Shown: in pieces, positions 1 to 11,843 of the stretch
Layout: every line of letters begins with the position of its first letter
How positions within the stretch are numbered: the first letter of the stretch is position 1
Origin: Dipetalonema caudispina
Lineage: Eukaryota; Nematoda; Chromadorea; Rhabditida; Onchocercidae
Direction of reading: 5' to 3'
Assembly (NCBI GenBank): GCA_013365325.1
Contig: JABVXV010000007.1
Span: 124,001-188,000 of the forward strand
DNA: 64,000 bases
Made by a program: the position numbers and the translations under genes
The notes under the pieces: generated by a model
The model's database searches: none
What the model was told of the DNA's origin: nothing
Seen by the model: only the letters and a program-made list of their open reading frames with translations

Positions 1-236
1 AAACAACTCAAACAGTGGAGTATTAGGAAAGCACAAAACGCACAATTCAAATAACAAGATCAAACATATAAACTAAAACGTACAAATAAAAAGCAATTGG
101 GAAAAGGGACACAACTATACAATTCATTCAAGTGAGAGGCAACATACTTTCCGCTGTATGGGCCGCTTACGATAAAAAAAAAAATTGTGAAGAGCCAAAT
201 GACATAAACTGATTATGGCTTTTACGAAAAGTGATC
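1..236. other. 3' flank of ilcr-1
   Basis: AT-rich sequence downstream of the ilcr-1 stop codon at 237-239. No AATAAA was found on the minus strand here, so the poly(A) site is not located and may lie outside the window. No other gene is visible. Confidence 0.5.
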
Positions 237-3200
237 CTAATTTTGTTTCGTTATCAAGAATTGCTGTAGATGCATCCTGTCGGAGATGGAATCATCAGTA
301 TCAAAGCTGCTATCGTCGGGTGATCCTATCAAAGCAAACGCTGCATCTTCCTTAGAAAAAATTTCTTCCTGCAATGAAGAAATTTTTATTCCATATGAAT
401 TTTACCAAGAACAATCAAGGGTTACAGGTCGAAGAGCAAGATGGACATTAGATATGGAAATAACTAACCATCGAGGTATGAATGTCCGGTGGTTCCAAAT
501 TCAACGTTTCCGCAATATGAACTTGATCTTCGGGAGTTAACACTGAACGATTGGATTGGAAAGGGACATTTTGTAGTGCAAAAAGAGGTCCGAAATTCTA
601 AAATAGATGCCATAAAATACCATGTGAACAATGCTAAAATAACAGAAAAGAGAATCTGAAGCAGTGAAACAGAAGCTTAGACTTGGATCGATATAAGTAA
701 TTCATATATATTTACAGTAAAACCTTGACAATCTATTCAAAAATACTGAAGTAAAGTAAGCTGTAGTAAATACTATAGGACTTGCAATCAATTTTACCTT
801 GCGCTTTGTTTGTAACCTTTCTGCTAACCAAATTGGGTTCTTGCGTCGGTATTCCATAACTTCATTTATCGCACTTTTCAAATGAGAAACGTCAACACAC
901 ACATCTACATAGATATCAGATGGTTGATTATGCAACCATGAAATGAGATTCTGAACCTAAATTTAGATGGAACTGGAAAAGTGAAAAGCAAAATTGAAAA
1001 CAGAAATTTGTATTATAAAAATGTATCATGAATAGTAGGCATACCTGCTCAGGCAACTTGAATATATTGATCGGTAAAGTAGTAAGCTCTTCGGGGATCA
1101 CTGAAGATGGAGAATAGGTCATATAGGCAAATGCAAAACGCAGGTTCATTTCTGAGAGTAGTTTTCCAGGTTTCCCAGTAACATCTTTACTATATTCCTA
1201 GAATTTTTCAAGGAAGTGGAAGATTCCTAAAAACTCAGCAATAAGAAGTGAGAACATAAATTTACTTTGTTTTTTCAATTTTTCATTCTACTTTAATATC
1301 AAGCCAATCATTGTTTAAGGCTTCACTGTAAATGTTCTGTATCAGAATCCAGAAATATATAATATGCAATTTTGGACCAACCGTTATCAACATATTAAGC
1401 GCAACAGAGAAGAATTCAGGAAATGGTTGTCGCTGAATAAGAGTTTCTCCGTGAAGGGTGGCCCTTGCCCCCTCAGAAAAAATAAGCACTACATGATTAG
1501 CTGCTGTAAACTTGTTAATGAACCACCTTAACGGAACTGTTTCTGAAATATCAACTTCAAATAAAGATTGAAATAATAGAAATAAAAGAGAAAATTAAAC
1601 GGAATTAAGTCAATTTCAGTTAGGAAGAATAAATTTTTGCTATATCGATTAAAAACAAATTAGAATATCTACATGTAAAATAAGTGATTAAGAGAATTTT
1701 CATAACATAGAAGTCACGAAAATCAAATATTAATTAACGAAAATTCATTATTTATCTAGCCTTATCACCAATCCGTCCTGCAACAAGACGAGATGTTTCT
1801 GTAAATTAACAACATTAAAAAAATAAACATACCTGAACATTTTAATTCAAATTGATCTATGAAAACATCTACATTCGCATCGTGCTGCAGTATTTTTGCA
1901 AGTACAGCGATGCAATCAGAATGAGGTTTGGAATCATCTGTGTAAGTGATAAAAACAGTTGTTCGCTGCGAAAGTGATACTTCCCGCAACGGGACTTTGT
2001 GAAAGCACTTAGCCACCAAAAAAAAAACCAAAAAAACTATTGCAACGACAAAACACAACATCACAGCACCTGGAATATAATTAAATACTTTTATTTTTGA
2101 TCGAAAACAGATATGAAGATAAGAAAAAGAACGTTTACACGTTCAAAAAAAAACGGCCAGCTCTTAAACAGTGAAAGAAGACAATTGATATAAAAGAAAG
2201 AATGATAGTCATGTAATATCCAGAATGTCTGAACTGCGGAGACATTCAATCCAACAGATTTTCTATGTGTGCTATCATAATTATATATCAAATGTGACTG
2301 AATACAAGCTTCTCGAAAGAAGTATACAAATGGAAAGGTTCAGTTATTCCTCTGTTGATTTAATCGCTGATGAGATGATGAACTAATAAGGATACAAGAA
2401 GCAAGAAGAATGATCACCGAGAAATTAGAGTTATACCATGAAAAAAAAAGATAAAGAAAAACTCGAATTATATGAGTAAGTTGCATCTGCAGGACAAAGA
2501 GAAAAAACCAGCTGATACAATCATTTCATACTCTCAGAATATCAAGATGGCAATGTTAACTTCGTATGATTTCTGCATAAAAACAGATTGATTGTGCGTT
2601 TCTGTCTTTGTTCAGTTTAAAAAATAAGCTTGTCTTAAAAGTAATTTAAAATATAGAAGAAATTCCCCACTAACCTAAAAGGTATAGAATAAAATACGAA
2701 TATGAAGTTAGCATTTTAAACTGTATTATTCCCACTAGTAGTTGTGACACCACTACAAATTTTGAAAATTAATACAATTTCAGAAAGCAGAAACTAACCA
2801 ATGATGTAAATTCCATGAGATAATAAACCATGCATTGATATCGGAAACCAAATTTTATCCTCTTCAACAGTGAAATGAATTCTTGTACTTGGGCATAAAA
2901 CACACTTATCCATAGTATCGCTGTTACACATCAGATCACAGTCTAATCGGCTAACATATAAATACGCAGTGAAATTCCCGGCTGGGACATTCTTCCACTC
3001 ATATTCAACAGCGGTAGCATCTAATGTATTCGTAAAGAGATGGGTAGAAGAGGAAGCGATCGTTTCAAAAACAGCAACAGAGATTCGAGTGGCTACCAAA
3101 GACGGCTGTTTCTCATAACGAATCACCACCCTCTCAAAAACACCTTTTTATGATAAAAAAAATGGTTATCACTGCTGTATCGAGAGAAATTGTATGACAA

Positions 3201-5045
3201 AGACTATTTCTGCAATGGGAAAATACAACGACTACGATATCAAGACAATTGCTCGCATGCAACCGGCAGTTTTGCTCACTCCTAACTCAATATTGTTTAC
3301 AAGTATTTGAGGTTGCTTTAAACATGGAACCTTCCTTATATTATCAAAATTGAAATGAATGCACCAATTAGCCATAACAATGATATATGTTATTTCAGAA
3401 GCAGTAGTACACCTCCGAAAAACTTGATTAAGTAGATTCAAACAGCTTGCTGAAAAAACTATTATAATCGCCTTTTGCAAACTACAAACTTACATCTCGC
3501 AAAGTTAGGTCTACGGAAGCAAGTGGTGACCAATAGTTAACACCAACTGCAGCGTCTTTATTATAGAAGTGACTTATAACAGGGTTTACTTGAGTCTCTT
3601 CCGGTATCGTGACAATAAACGATTTCCTATAAATACAGTGATTCAAATTTAATTTCAGCACTTTTTTCTACCAAATTAAACGCAAAATTTTCGACTTTCA
3701 GCAAGAAGTTTATTGTGCACTTCCTCTTTGATTCTTTAATGACTGGGATTTTCACAAACTAATTAGGCATCCCGCAATAACTAATTTACTAAATCGACTA
3801 TTTTATTTGTTCATTAAAGTAACATAACGCACCTGCATAAATTTGGAGCATATGACACATTTAAACGATAATGAGAATAAGAAGAAAGTCGGAAACAATG
3901 ATAATTAAGAAAATATGGATAGCTGACAAGATCCGGTTCAAGAAGGGTTAGAAAGCGACAAGGCCATATCATACGCCCCCACCTTCGATATTGCTCCTGA
4001 AAAGTCCTGTGCTCTCTCAGTGTAACAGAAATTTTAACGTGAAAGAATCCTATAAAAAAAATTTTCGGAAAAAAATTACAACTTAAATTGAGGAAATAAC
4101 GAGGTAAGTGCTATGTCGAGGAAAACTTCATAAATAGTATTAATGAAACCTAAATCTTTTAGAAAAACAGAAACTGAGGAGAATAGTACACCATCGATTA
4201 AAAGATAAAATAAAGCAAGAATTATAAAAAATACGAAATATTTTTCAGCAAAAGTTATTTGGAACATAAACAAACCTCGTGATTATGACAATAATCGTCT
4301 TCCAAATTTGGCGCTTCTAGACATTCCAGTCGAAGAAAAACAGATGAGATTGGGTTATTAACCCGAATAGAAACATTAAGTAAAATATAAGGCAACCTAT
4401 AAAGTTTTGTGTGAAGAGGAGCAATAGAACAACAAAGTTTCTAAACTGTAGATCCTAAGACCAAATTTCAAAAAGTTTTCAGACCGACTATAAAACAAAC
4501 TTCGTGATCATAGCAATAATCTGATAGTTTCATTTCTCTACAGAGAGCTTATGGCATGATTAAATTATTACCAGTGTTTGAAATAAGAAAAAGTCATCAG
4601 AAAATGAGGTTTGTTTCTGTTCCTGTTGTCTGTATGAGAACAATCAGGGTACATTCGGCAAACATTCGATCTTAGAAAAGTGTGTTTGTGCAGAAATTTT
4701 ACACTAACTCAACAAAAGAAAATTCCGGACTTACATGTTGGTTCCATTTGGTAACACAGGAACAGATGAAAAAGTTACATTCAAATCATGAGAATCACAA
4801 AAAGGAGTTCGGGATGACATCAATACGAATTCTGCTTCATCACATTTTCGAGTATCGTTCTCGAATATATAGAGATTTCGAACCGCTTTAGACTCATATG
4901 AACTGCGAGGCAATATATTAACCTCTTCTCGACACTCCGCAGAAACGTAATCGACAAAAAACATGCTACATATGTAAAATGGTGTCGCCAAAAAATACTT
5001 GATGCGGAAAGAAGTTCTCCTTTCTTTACTAATAATAGCTAACAT
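237..5045 (-). CDS. ilcr-1: Interleukin-17 receptor-like SEFIR protein (ILCR-1 type)
   Basis: Single-pass cytokine receptor of the IL-17R family; in C. elegans ILCR-1/ILCR-2 form the receptor for IL-17-like ligands and act in neurons. Predicted exons (high to low): 4735-5045, 4276-4396, 3833-3996, 3494-3626, 2799-3132, 1833-2069, 1769-1777, 1292-1542, 1045-1197, 798-950, 469-597, 237-368. These join in one frame to 708 aa. Residues about 15-38 are hydrophobic (signal peptide). A cysteine-containing ectodomain runs to about 350, then a membrane segment (about 350-376, CFVVAIVFLVFFLVAKCF), then a SEFIR domain from about 392 (VFITYTDDSKPHSDC, later VVLIFSEGA and FAFAYMTYSP), then an acidic serine-rich tail. 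The SEFIR match gives the family. ILCR-1 rather than ILCR-2 rests on mrps-16 lying 100 nt upstream, which I recall as also true in C. elegans. The 9-nt exon is the least certain. Confidence 0.85.
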
Positions 5046-5059
5046 ATCGCTACTAGATT

Positions 5060-5071
5060 CTGCAGTTTATT
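5060..5071 (-). promoter_or_regulatory. Poly(A) signal abutting a putative trans-splice acceptor
   Basis: On the minus strand AATAAA (5066-5071) is followed immediately by CTGCAG (5060-5065), 14 nt before the ilcr-1 ATG at 5045. The first would end mrps-16 transcripts. The second resembles a spliced-leader acceptor for ilcr-1. The motifs are seen directly; their use is inferred. Confidence 0.5.
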
Positions 5072-5145
5072 TGATTCAATTTTGATCGCCTTATCTCGTT
5101 TCTTCGCTTTGAAACTTTTCTTTTTCGAGTTCACTGGATTATCTA

Positions 5146-5990
5146 TCAACTGCAAAGATGATTTTCTTCTTTTTCAGTTTCTTCCTTCGATTCCACTTCT
5201 GATGAACCTGACTGAGATGCAAATGAATGAGTTTTTAATTTGGATTCTTCCAATTCTTCCAGGTACTGTCGCGCACGGATAAAAGTTTTCGGATGTATTG
5301 GTAGTACTCCCCAAAGTCCTGAAATTTTTCGAACATGGAAATTAAAACACAAAATATGGAAATTTGATTTCTAAAAGAGGCTGAATCAGGCAAATGGCAT
5401 CTAAAATGAGGAATAACTACATATATTATTGAATTAAAGAAAGGCAGTACCTAAAAGTTCCAAGAGAGGTGGCGATATATGTGCGTTACGTTCTCCAATC
5501 CAATATTTCATACGAGTAACATCACATGCAACCAATTTTTCGTTCCGATAATTGGGCAAAGGATCGAAAACACCAAGCTTAAATTGACTATTTCCTGACC
5601 ACATTTATTTCCTGTATTCAGTCTGATCACAAATTGCTGCAGCAATGTCAAAAGTATCAATTTCTATGTATCATCACCTTCGTAAATTGAATGATAGCAA
5701 ACCATTAAATGATGAACTGAAAATGGTATCCGACTCTGTACTTCTTGTATCTTATCACTACAGCACTATCTCTAGCATGAAAACTTCACTTCTCGCATGA
5801 ATGTGAATGATTAGTGTTAAAGAAAACAGTTAGTTACCTCTTCGATGATACTTCCTTCGTAATGTCGCCCGTATGCTTTGTGTGGGAATACAACAATCCG
5901 ATATGCAGGACGATTTTTACATCCAAATAATGCCAAACCAATAGACGGTCTGCCAGCTGAATATTTCAATCTGCTACCGATTCTTAGCAT
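5146..5990 (-). CDS. mrps-16: Mitochondrial 28S ribosomal protein S16
   Basis: Component of the mitochondrial small ribosomal subunit. Three exons, 5838-5990, 5451-5577 and 5146-5318, join in frame to 150 aa. Exon 1 starts MLRIGSRLKYSAGRPSIGLA and carries the bS16 core (CKNRPAYRIVV, then HYEGSIIEE). Exon 2 continues LGVFDPLPNYRNEKLV and MKYWIGERNAHISPP, the classical S16 ending of the conserved domain. Exon 3 adds a nematode-style C-terminal extension rich in Glu, Ser and Lys (about residues 110-150). No separate targeting peptide precedes the S16 core, as is common for this small protein. The ATG at 5988-5990 is the only plausible start in frame with the core. The stop lies 100 nt from the next gene, ilcr-1, on the same strand, the spacing expected of a nematode operon. 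Confidence 0.96.
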
Positions 5991-6628
5991 CTCTTTAGTT
6001 TGCCAACCAATTCATCGACAAGTAGCAACCTTCTTAATTCTGCTCTTTACTTCATAACTAATATAGGACTCAAACAATCAACCCAAATCACAACCTCCAA
6101 TTGTCAACAAAAATCAGAGACCACAATAACACGCAGCCTAGAATATGCCTATTTACCACCTCAACACGGTCCATCAACGAAAATTCCTGTCTCTCACTGA
6201 AATATACTAATAACATCATGCCGGGTCACTAGAATTTGTCTAGCCGTCCCTTCTTGTTTCTAGAATTTATATCAAATAAATTTCAGGATGAGAGCATATA
6301 TTATAGCTATCAATCCTGTCGCGTAGATCATTCGTTACGACATTTCCTACTTATCTTTAGCAAACCTCAGGAAGCAAAAAAAAACGAGATCAATCCATAT
6401 CTTTAATATCAAGGGATAAGCAATTTGATTGAAATGTGTGAATATCTTTCGATTCCATGATAAAGTACAGTGGATGATGGAACGGATTCCATATTGTCCT
6501 TAATATTCCATGGATTGCTTAGGAACAGAAAAGAAATGATTTATTGTATAATTAGGATTTTGACAATAATATAATTCAATAGTTTTGTTTTATGTTGCAC
6601 TATTTTTTCTAGTGTTTTCGAGCAGTGG
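5991..6628. other. Intergenic: mrps-16 upstream / tnc-2 3' region
   Basis: About 640 bp between mrps-16 and the tnc-2 stop. The distal part holds the tnc-2 3'UTR. The remainder should contain the mrps-16 (and possible operon) promoter, but no recognisable core element was seen. Confidence 0.5.
6540..6545 (-). terminator. tnc-2: Poly(A) signal of tnc-2
   Basis: AATAAA on the minus strand, 84 nt after the tnc-2 stop codon. The position suits a short nematode 3'UTR. Confidence 0.55.
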
Positions 6629-8634
6629 TCACTCACCGGACATCATTTCCATAAATTCTGAAAATAAATTGTTCATAGATATTAAAGGAGAAAAAAAATT
6701 GACTAATCTGATAAGGAATAAAAGCTGTTGCAGCAATGTTGGTAATCATTGTCTGTTTCCATACTATCTTATATCCATATAAAATCCAATAAAGAATTTT
6801 CAAATCAAGAAAATCCCTTCAATCGAGCAACAAATGTAATTCTAAACTTACCGTCGAAGTCGACAGTACCAGAACCATCCGTGTCAATATCAGCAATCAT
6901 TTCATCCAGTTCTTCCTCCGAAATATTTTCATCCAAAGCGCGTAAAATATCACGCAAATCTGACACTGCTATGTAACCATTGCCCTTAAGATAATAATTG
7001 AAAAATTGTAAAATAAAATTAAATTAAAAAACTTTTCTTGTCATCGTTGATACTCATTTTGTCATGTAGCGTAACGTCAGATACTTAGACGGAAAACAAT
7101 GGTTTAACATATAAGTGTTAACACTGAACATATTATTTCATTGAACTATTGATCTCTTTTGTGATTAAAAAATGGGCATTAATTCAAAATTACGCAAAGA
7201 AAGCAAAGAACATTAAGATTTGCTGGTGATTGTCTGTTCTTTCCGGCAAAGACATCAGTTTAATGGAAATTTGAAGGAAACATTTCATATGTCAGGAAAA
7301 CGACGGGATTTTGGAGTTATGACTCATTAAGTTTCTGTTTCATTTCTTAACGTAACTTGAAATCGGGAAGTTTTTATCACAATTGGTCAGTATAATTTCT
7401 TAATTAATACCTCTTTATCGTATAAGCGAAATGCTTCGCGCAATTCTTCCACTAAGCCAGCATTCCCATCTTCAACAACAAAACTGGCAACCATTGCTGC
7501 AAATTCTTCGAATTCAATCTCTCCCGATCCTGTCAAAATTGTAAATTATTCCAGCTTTCATTAATTAATAATTACATAAATATGTCTGAAACTTTCTGAA
7601 ATTAATTCGAAAGGAAGGTACACCTATCAATTTGAAACTGATCAACTTTTCTGATCATTTAGAACGCAATCTAATCAAAGCTTAATGCAAATCTTGGATG
7701 GAGTCATACATCTGTCCAGTCTTTTCTTTAATTCATTTATTAATTTGGTTACTTTTGGTTCGCTTATGCATATCAGGCATAATTAGACTGGAAGATTGAA
7801 ATAAAAATATTACTCTAAAATTCTAACACCAAGGATAATACGACCTGCACACAGCTCGATGTAATTCAAGAATGATGACAATTGAAATTTTTAAAAGCAT
7901 ATTTTGCAATATGAAAAGTTCTTCAATTTTAATTACGAATGAGAGACACCGTCAGTATCGAATTCTTTAATAAGCTGCTTCAAGTCTCGTTCTTCGAATG
8001 CTTGGCCCATAGTCCTTAAAATCTGTCCAATCTGTGTTGCTCTGATGAAACCTTTATTTTCTTTATCGAACATATTGAAGTATTTTCGAAATTCTAAATA
8101 AAATTTAGTTTGTCGAATATTTTGCTAGTTGTATGTATATGTGCAAAAGCATACACAGAATCTGAGGAGATAATAGAAAATAAGATTTTTAATAATAACT
8201 CATAACTACATCAGGCACTTCAAATTCATCAAGTTCAATACCAAAAACGAAAACGGAAAAGTCGAAATCATTAAAGCGGTTATATTGGAAAATGATAATC
8301 ATTTAGAGATACACATTTGATTGATTTACTTTGTACGATTTTAATAATTTGAATATGGAATTAACATACGTTCAACCTGTTCCGGAGAAAGTTGACTGAG
8401 AGCATCTGTAACATCATTCGTCCTATCCTGTAATTCCAAAATTTTTGTTATTTTGAAAACAAAACAGAATGGTACAACTAAATTTTATCAAATATATTAA
8501 ATATAATAATTATCCTGCAGTTGCTTAATGAAAATTTGCTCATTTCTTCCTCGTGGCCTATTTTTTAACAAATTGTTCGAAAACGAAATTATTTTAATTA
8601 TCAATTTCGTAATTAATTAGAATTAACTAACCAT
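6629..8634 (-). CDS. tnc-2: Troponin C, TNC-2 type
   Basis: Calcium sensor of the thin-filament troponin complex in muscle. Exons: 8632-8634 (the ATG alone), 8370-8427, 7950-8093, 7411-7529, 6852-6984, 6629-6657. They join in frame to 161 aa, the usual length. Four EF-hands are visible. EF1 (from about D30, [12 protein letters not shown]) has a degenerate loop. EF2 ([14 protein letters not shown]) and EF4 ([14 protein letters not shown]) are canonical Ca2+ sites. EF3 ([14 protein letters not shown]) is weaker. Sites II and IV being the good ones is typical of invertebrate TnC. The protein ends FMEMMSGE. As I remember the C. elegans paralogues, the sequence is much closer to TNC-2 (pharyngeal muscle) than to PAT-10 (body wall). 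The N-terminus is the least certain part: the ATG is followed at once by a GTTAGT donor. Confidence 0.94.
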
Positions 8635-10148
8635 TTGCAAGAATAGTAGCTTTGTAAGTTAGTGAATTGAGAGGGAAGCGAATTTTGTGACAGGAAAAAA
8701 GTATTTCTCCGTCAGTTATGAAAGCAAAAGAGAAGTGGGGAATAAAGATAGATTTTGCTGGAATTCTAAAACCGGATTTTTTTCAGTTTATTTTACAACA
8801 CATCATTTAGATCAACTTAGGATAAATATTTGCTTCTCTAGCAAACTGTCATCTCCATCGGGATTTGTTTTGAAATATGATTTCTGCTACCTTTTCATCC
8901 TACAAAAACGATAAGCACCGTGACACTCAACTTATCTTGTCGTATTTTTGAAATAATCGATTTTGATTTGAAATAGGGAAATTTCTAAAAACTATTATAA
9001 GATTAATGGATTAGTGCCTGCTAGCATACCTATTAATTCTGATCGCAGTATCACCATAAAATGTTCTTGAAATTATTAATGCAACAAAGTTCGCAGTAAA
9101 TTCTACATCATCTCAACCAAATGTTATTAACACCCTTTGCGCGCAATCCATTTTTGAAGGAACTATTACAACATCAAAGAATGATATAAAAAATCAAGCT
9201 GAACTTACTTCTAATGTTTTCCGCACATCTTTGGATACCAACCACACTTACAGGCCAATCATATACCCCAGATTTTTGGTAAAAGATGATCCAACTTTTA
9301 TCGCTTTCAGAGATTCCTATATGTTAGTGAATTACTCTCATTTTATGTCCATACTTTACAACAAATCTTCGATCCTTCATGTGCTGTCATAGATTTCCTT
9401 CATGGTTTGTTTGTAAACAATCAATTTGCTAATTTCATTAACAAATGACTTAACGGAACTTTAGGAGGAGAGTGATTAACATTGGCAAATGATAAGTACA
9501 ACAACAGCATCATCATTAATTCATCTATGCCGAAAATTACAAATTGCAAAAAACAGATTTAACGATCTTGTAGAAGAACTGATATAGCAAAACAGTAAAC
9601 AATCCAAAAACAAAGCATCGGAATCCAATTAATCCTAATAGAGGAACAAAAGATCAAAATATTAAGGTATTTACTAGCATCACTGAAGTGCTATTCACTA
9701 AGCAGTGATTTCAATTTCTTGATTAAAAAAAATTATTAAATTATGATAATTCAACAATAAATGATCAGACAACAACTAAAATAGTTTGTTTGCGGTAAGT
9801 CCACTTGTTTGCCCTTACTTTTGAATTATCACATCCAATTATTTCGGTAAGGTAATGAATTATTTGCATATGCGGTGATCTTAAGAAGAAGGCTAAAATA
9901 ACCTTCGAGCATTCATACATCCCCGCAGTTGGAAATGTTGTAAAAGAAATGCACAGGAAAAATATTTCGAAATTTACTATAAATATTGAAAAGTTATTCA
10001 AAACAACTCAGTGAGCGAAAAAGAGAAAGAGTTCTACTATAATCAAAAATATCTTGGCTGATCAGTATTGATAACTTTTAAGCGTTAAAAATTATTATGA
10101 TAATTTCCAAATTTATTGGATTTAAGATATCGAATCATCTTCAAATAT
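8635..10148. other. Intergenic: tnc-2 upstream / agrin 3' region
   Basis: About 1.5 kb, AT-rich. It must carry the tnc-2 promoter, since the next gene upstream (agr-1) is on the same strand. It contains the agrin poly(A) signal and a 111-codon plus-strand open frame at 9060-9392 described under findings. No known gene was recognised. Confidence 0.5.
10112..10117 (-). terminator. agr-1: Poly(A) signal of agr-1
   Basis: AATAAA on the minus strand, 32 nt after the agrin stop codon at 10149-10151. Confidence 0.6.
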
Positions 10149-11843
10149 CTAATTTCCGCATCTTCGATATGTCTTGTTTGATGAAAATTCTCGTCGTATG
10201 TTAATCAATTGTGATGAGATTCGTATGTTTCGTAGACATCCTTCGTATGGCGTTTTTACTGGAAAATTTCTTGGTATTTTCTTTTTTCCACCTGAAATTA
10301 AAAGTTGATCAAAATTCTCTCGAAAAATACCTCACACTAATATGAATTAATTAACTCATCAAGATAACCTTAGTAAGCTTAAATATGCATTAATTTTGAA
10401 ATTTTGAAAACTTCAAAAATAAACCCAAATCTTCACTTAAATTTAAAAAATGAGTCAAAGTTTTAGTTCTCTGGATGAAAGAAAGTTACCAATCCAAATA
10501 ATTCCATCAGTCATTAGCTCCGTAGCACCGGATGGTGAAATATAAGTAACTTTTTCGTTATCTACAATTAACAAAGACTTCCGCTTTTCCCTGAAATTAT
10601 TTAAATTATTGCTCTCTAGCTACTTATACACTTAGAAGTACAAGTGGAAGGTAGTACATCACATGAAAAACGTTTTTACTCGCATCAAAATTCAGATGAT
10701 CGGTAAATGACTAATGCTCAGTCAATTAAAAATGCTTATTTCACTTCATAAATTTAATTGCGATTTTTACGATTACAGTTTTCTACCACTTTTGCTACAT
10801 TTCCAGTCCATTTAATTTCACTGCTTTTTCAATTTGTCCTAATAAGGTTCTCTTAACTTCCAACTTCTTTTATTTAAAATCCTTTTCATCGTAGTATTTA
10901 AGTCACGATGACTATCACCGTTACAAATTAATGTTAGAAACGATATTTTTAAAGATAAGCGGTATTAGTCAATGCACAGTTTTTGTCTTTCTTCTTGAAA
11001 ATAATATCCGTTTATTTTGATTTTAAGAAGTAACTCACAGGTTAAGTCAGTGCTGTGAAACAAAAAAGATGAAATTCCGGAATGAAAGTTAAGACTGAAA
11101 AATAAAAAGTGGAAAAAAAAACCGCAGAAATGCAACAGTGTGCCATCGATTATCATTCACAATTGTATTTGATCCAATTATTTTAACTTTTGAATTACTG
11201 CCCAAATTTATAGCAAAACCAAGTCGTCCAGCAAGAAGAAATATTGCCAAATAATCAGAACGGATCGTATGTCTCTTACTTTCCCACCAGATTAAACCTT
11301 CTGATTTGTTAGTTTTGATCATAAACTGATAGTCTGTTAATACTTTCGAATGTTTTCTGAAAAGGAGGAAGAAAAGAGTTTACTGTAAGTATTTAGTATA
11401 AACTTTAAACGTTACCTCAGGAAAAATACGGAAACGGAATGCTTTCCAAAACACGAAATATTGCGGTTTTGCTATTCCAAGAAGTCATGGAGCATTAAAA
11501 AACAAACTTGCTGATCAGTTTTTAGCACTTGAAGTATTTTGTTTTGCTGATACATCATATACTTCAAAAAAAAAAAAAAGGAAAAATCCAAATTTCTAAT
11601 CAATTAATTACGTATTACACTTGCGAGTGAATATTACACTTAGGACGTGCTCCTTATAGTCGATCACGGAATCATATTTTGAAATTTTTTTTGAGAATAG
11701 AAAAAGTAGCCGTAATCTAAAAAATACAATTTCATTTGTAAATAATGATGAAGCATACTTTAAAACCACTTTTTTCATCAATGCATATTCATTTAGTCCA
11801 TCAAACAGGACATTATCGGTTGGATCTGCGTCTCCTTCTTCAT
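10149..11843 (-). other. agr-1: Agrin LG3 domain exons
   Basis: Exons 11759-11843, 11123-11356, 10490-10590, 10149-10291. Laminin-G signatures are visible in order: GLIWWESKRHTIRSDYLAIF, NDNRWHTVAF, KSLLIVDNEK, and TPYEGCLRNIRI near the end. The protein closes with YRRCGN and TAG. In vertebrates this is the receptor-clustering domain. I could not identify y/z-type splice inserts. Confidence 0.92.

Noticed and set aside
286..540. 84-codon plus-strand open frame
   Set aside because: It is antisense to ilcr-1 exons 11 and 12, whose minus-strand frame continues the SEFIR protein to a clean stop.
4076..4273. 65-codon hydrophobic minus-strand frame that might be an ilcr-1 exon
   Set aside because: It is Phe/Leu/Ile-rich as expected of AT-rich intron sequence, and exons 4276-4396 and 3833-3996 join in phase without it, using the TTTTCAG acceptor at 3997.
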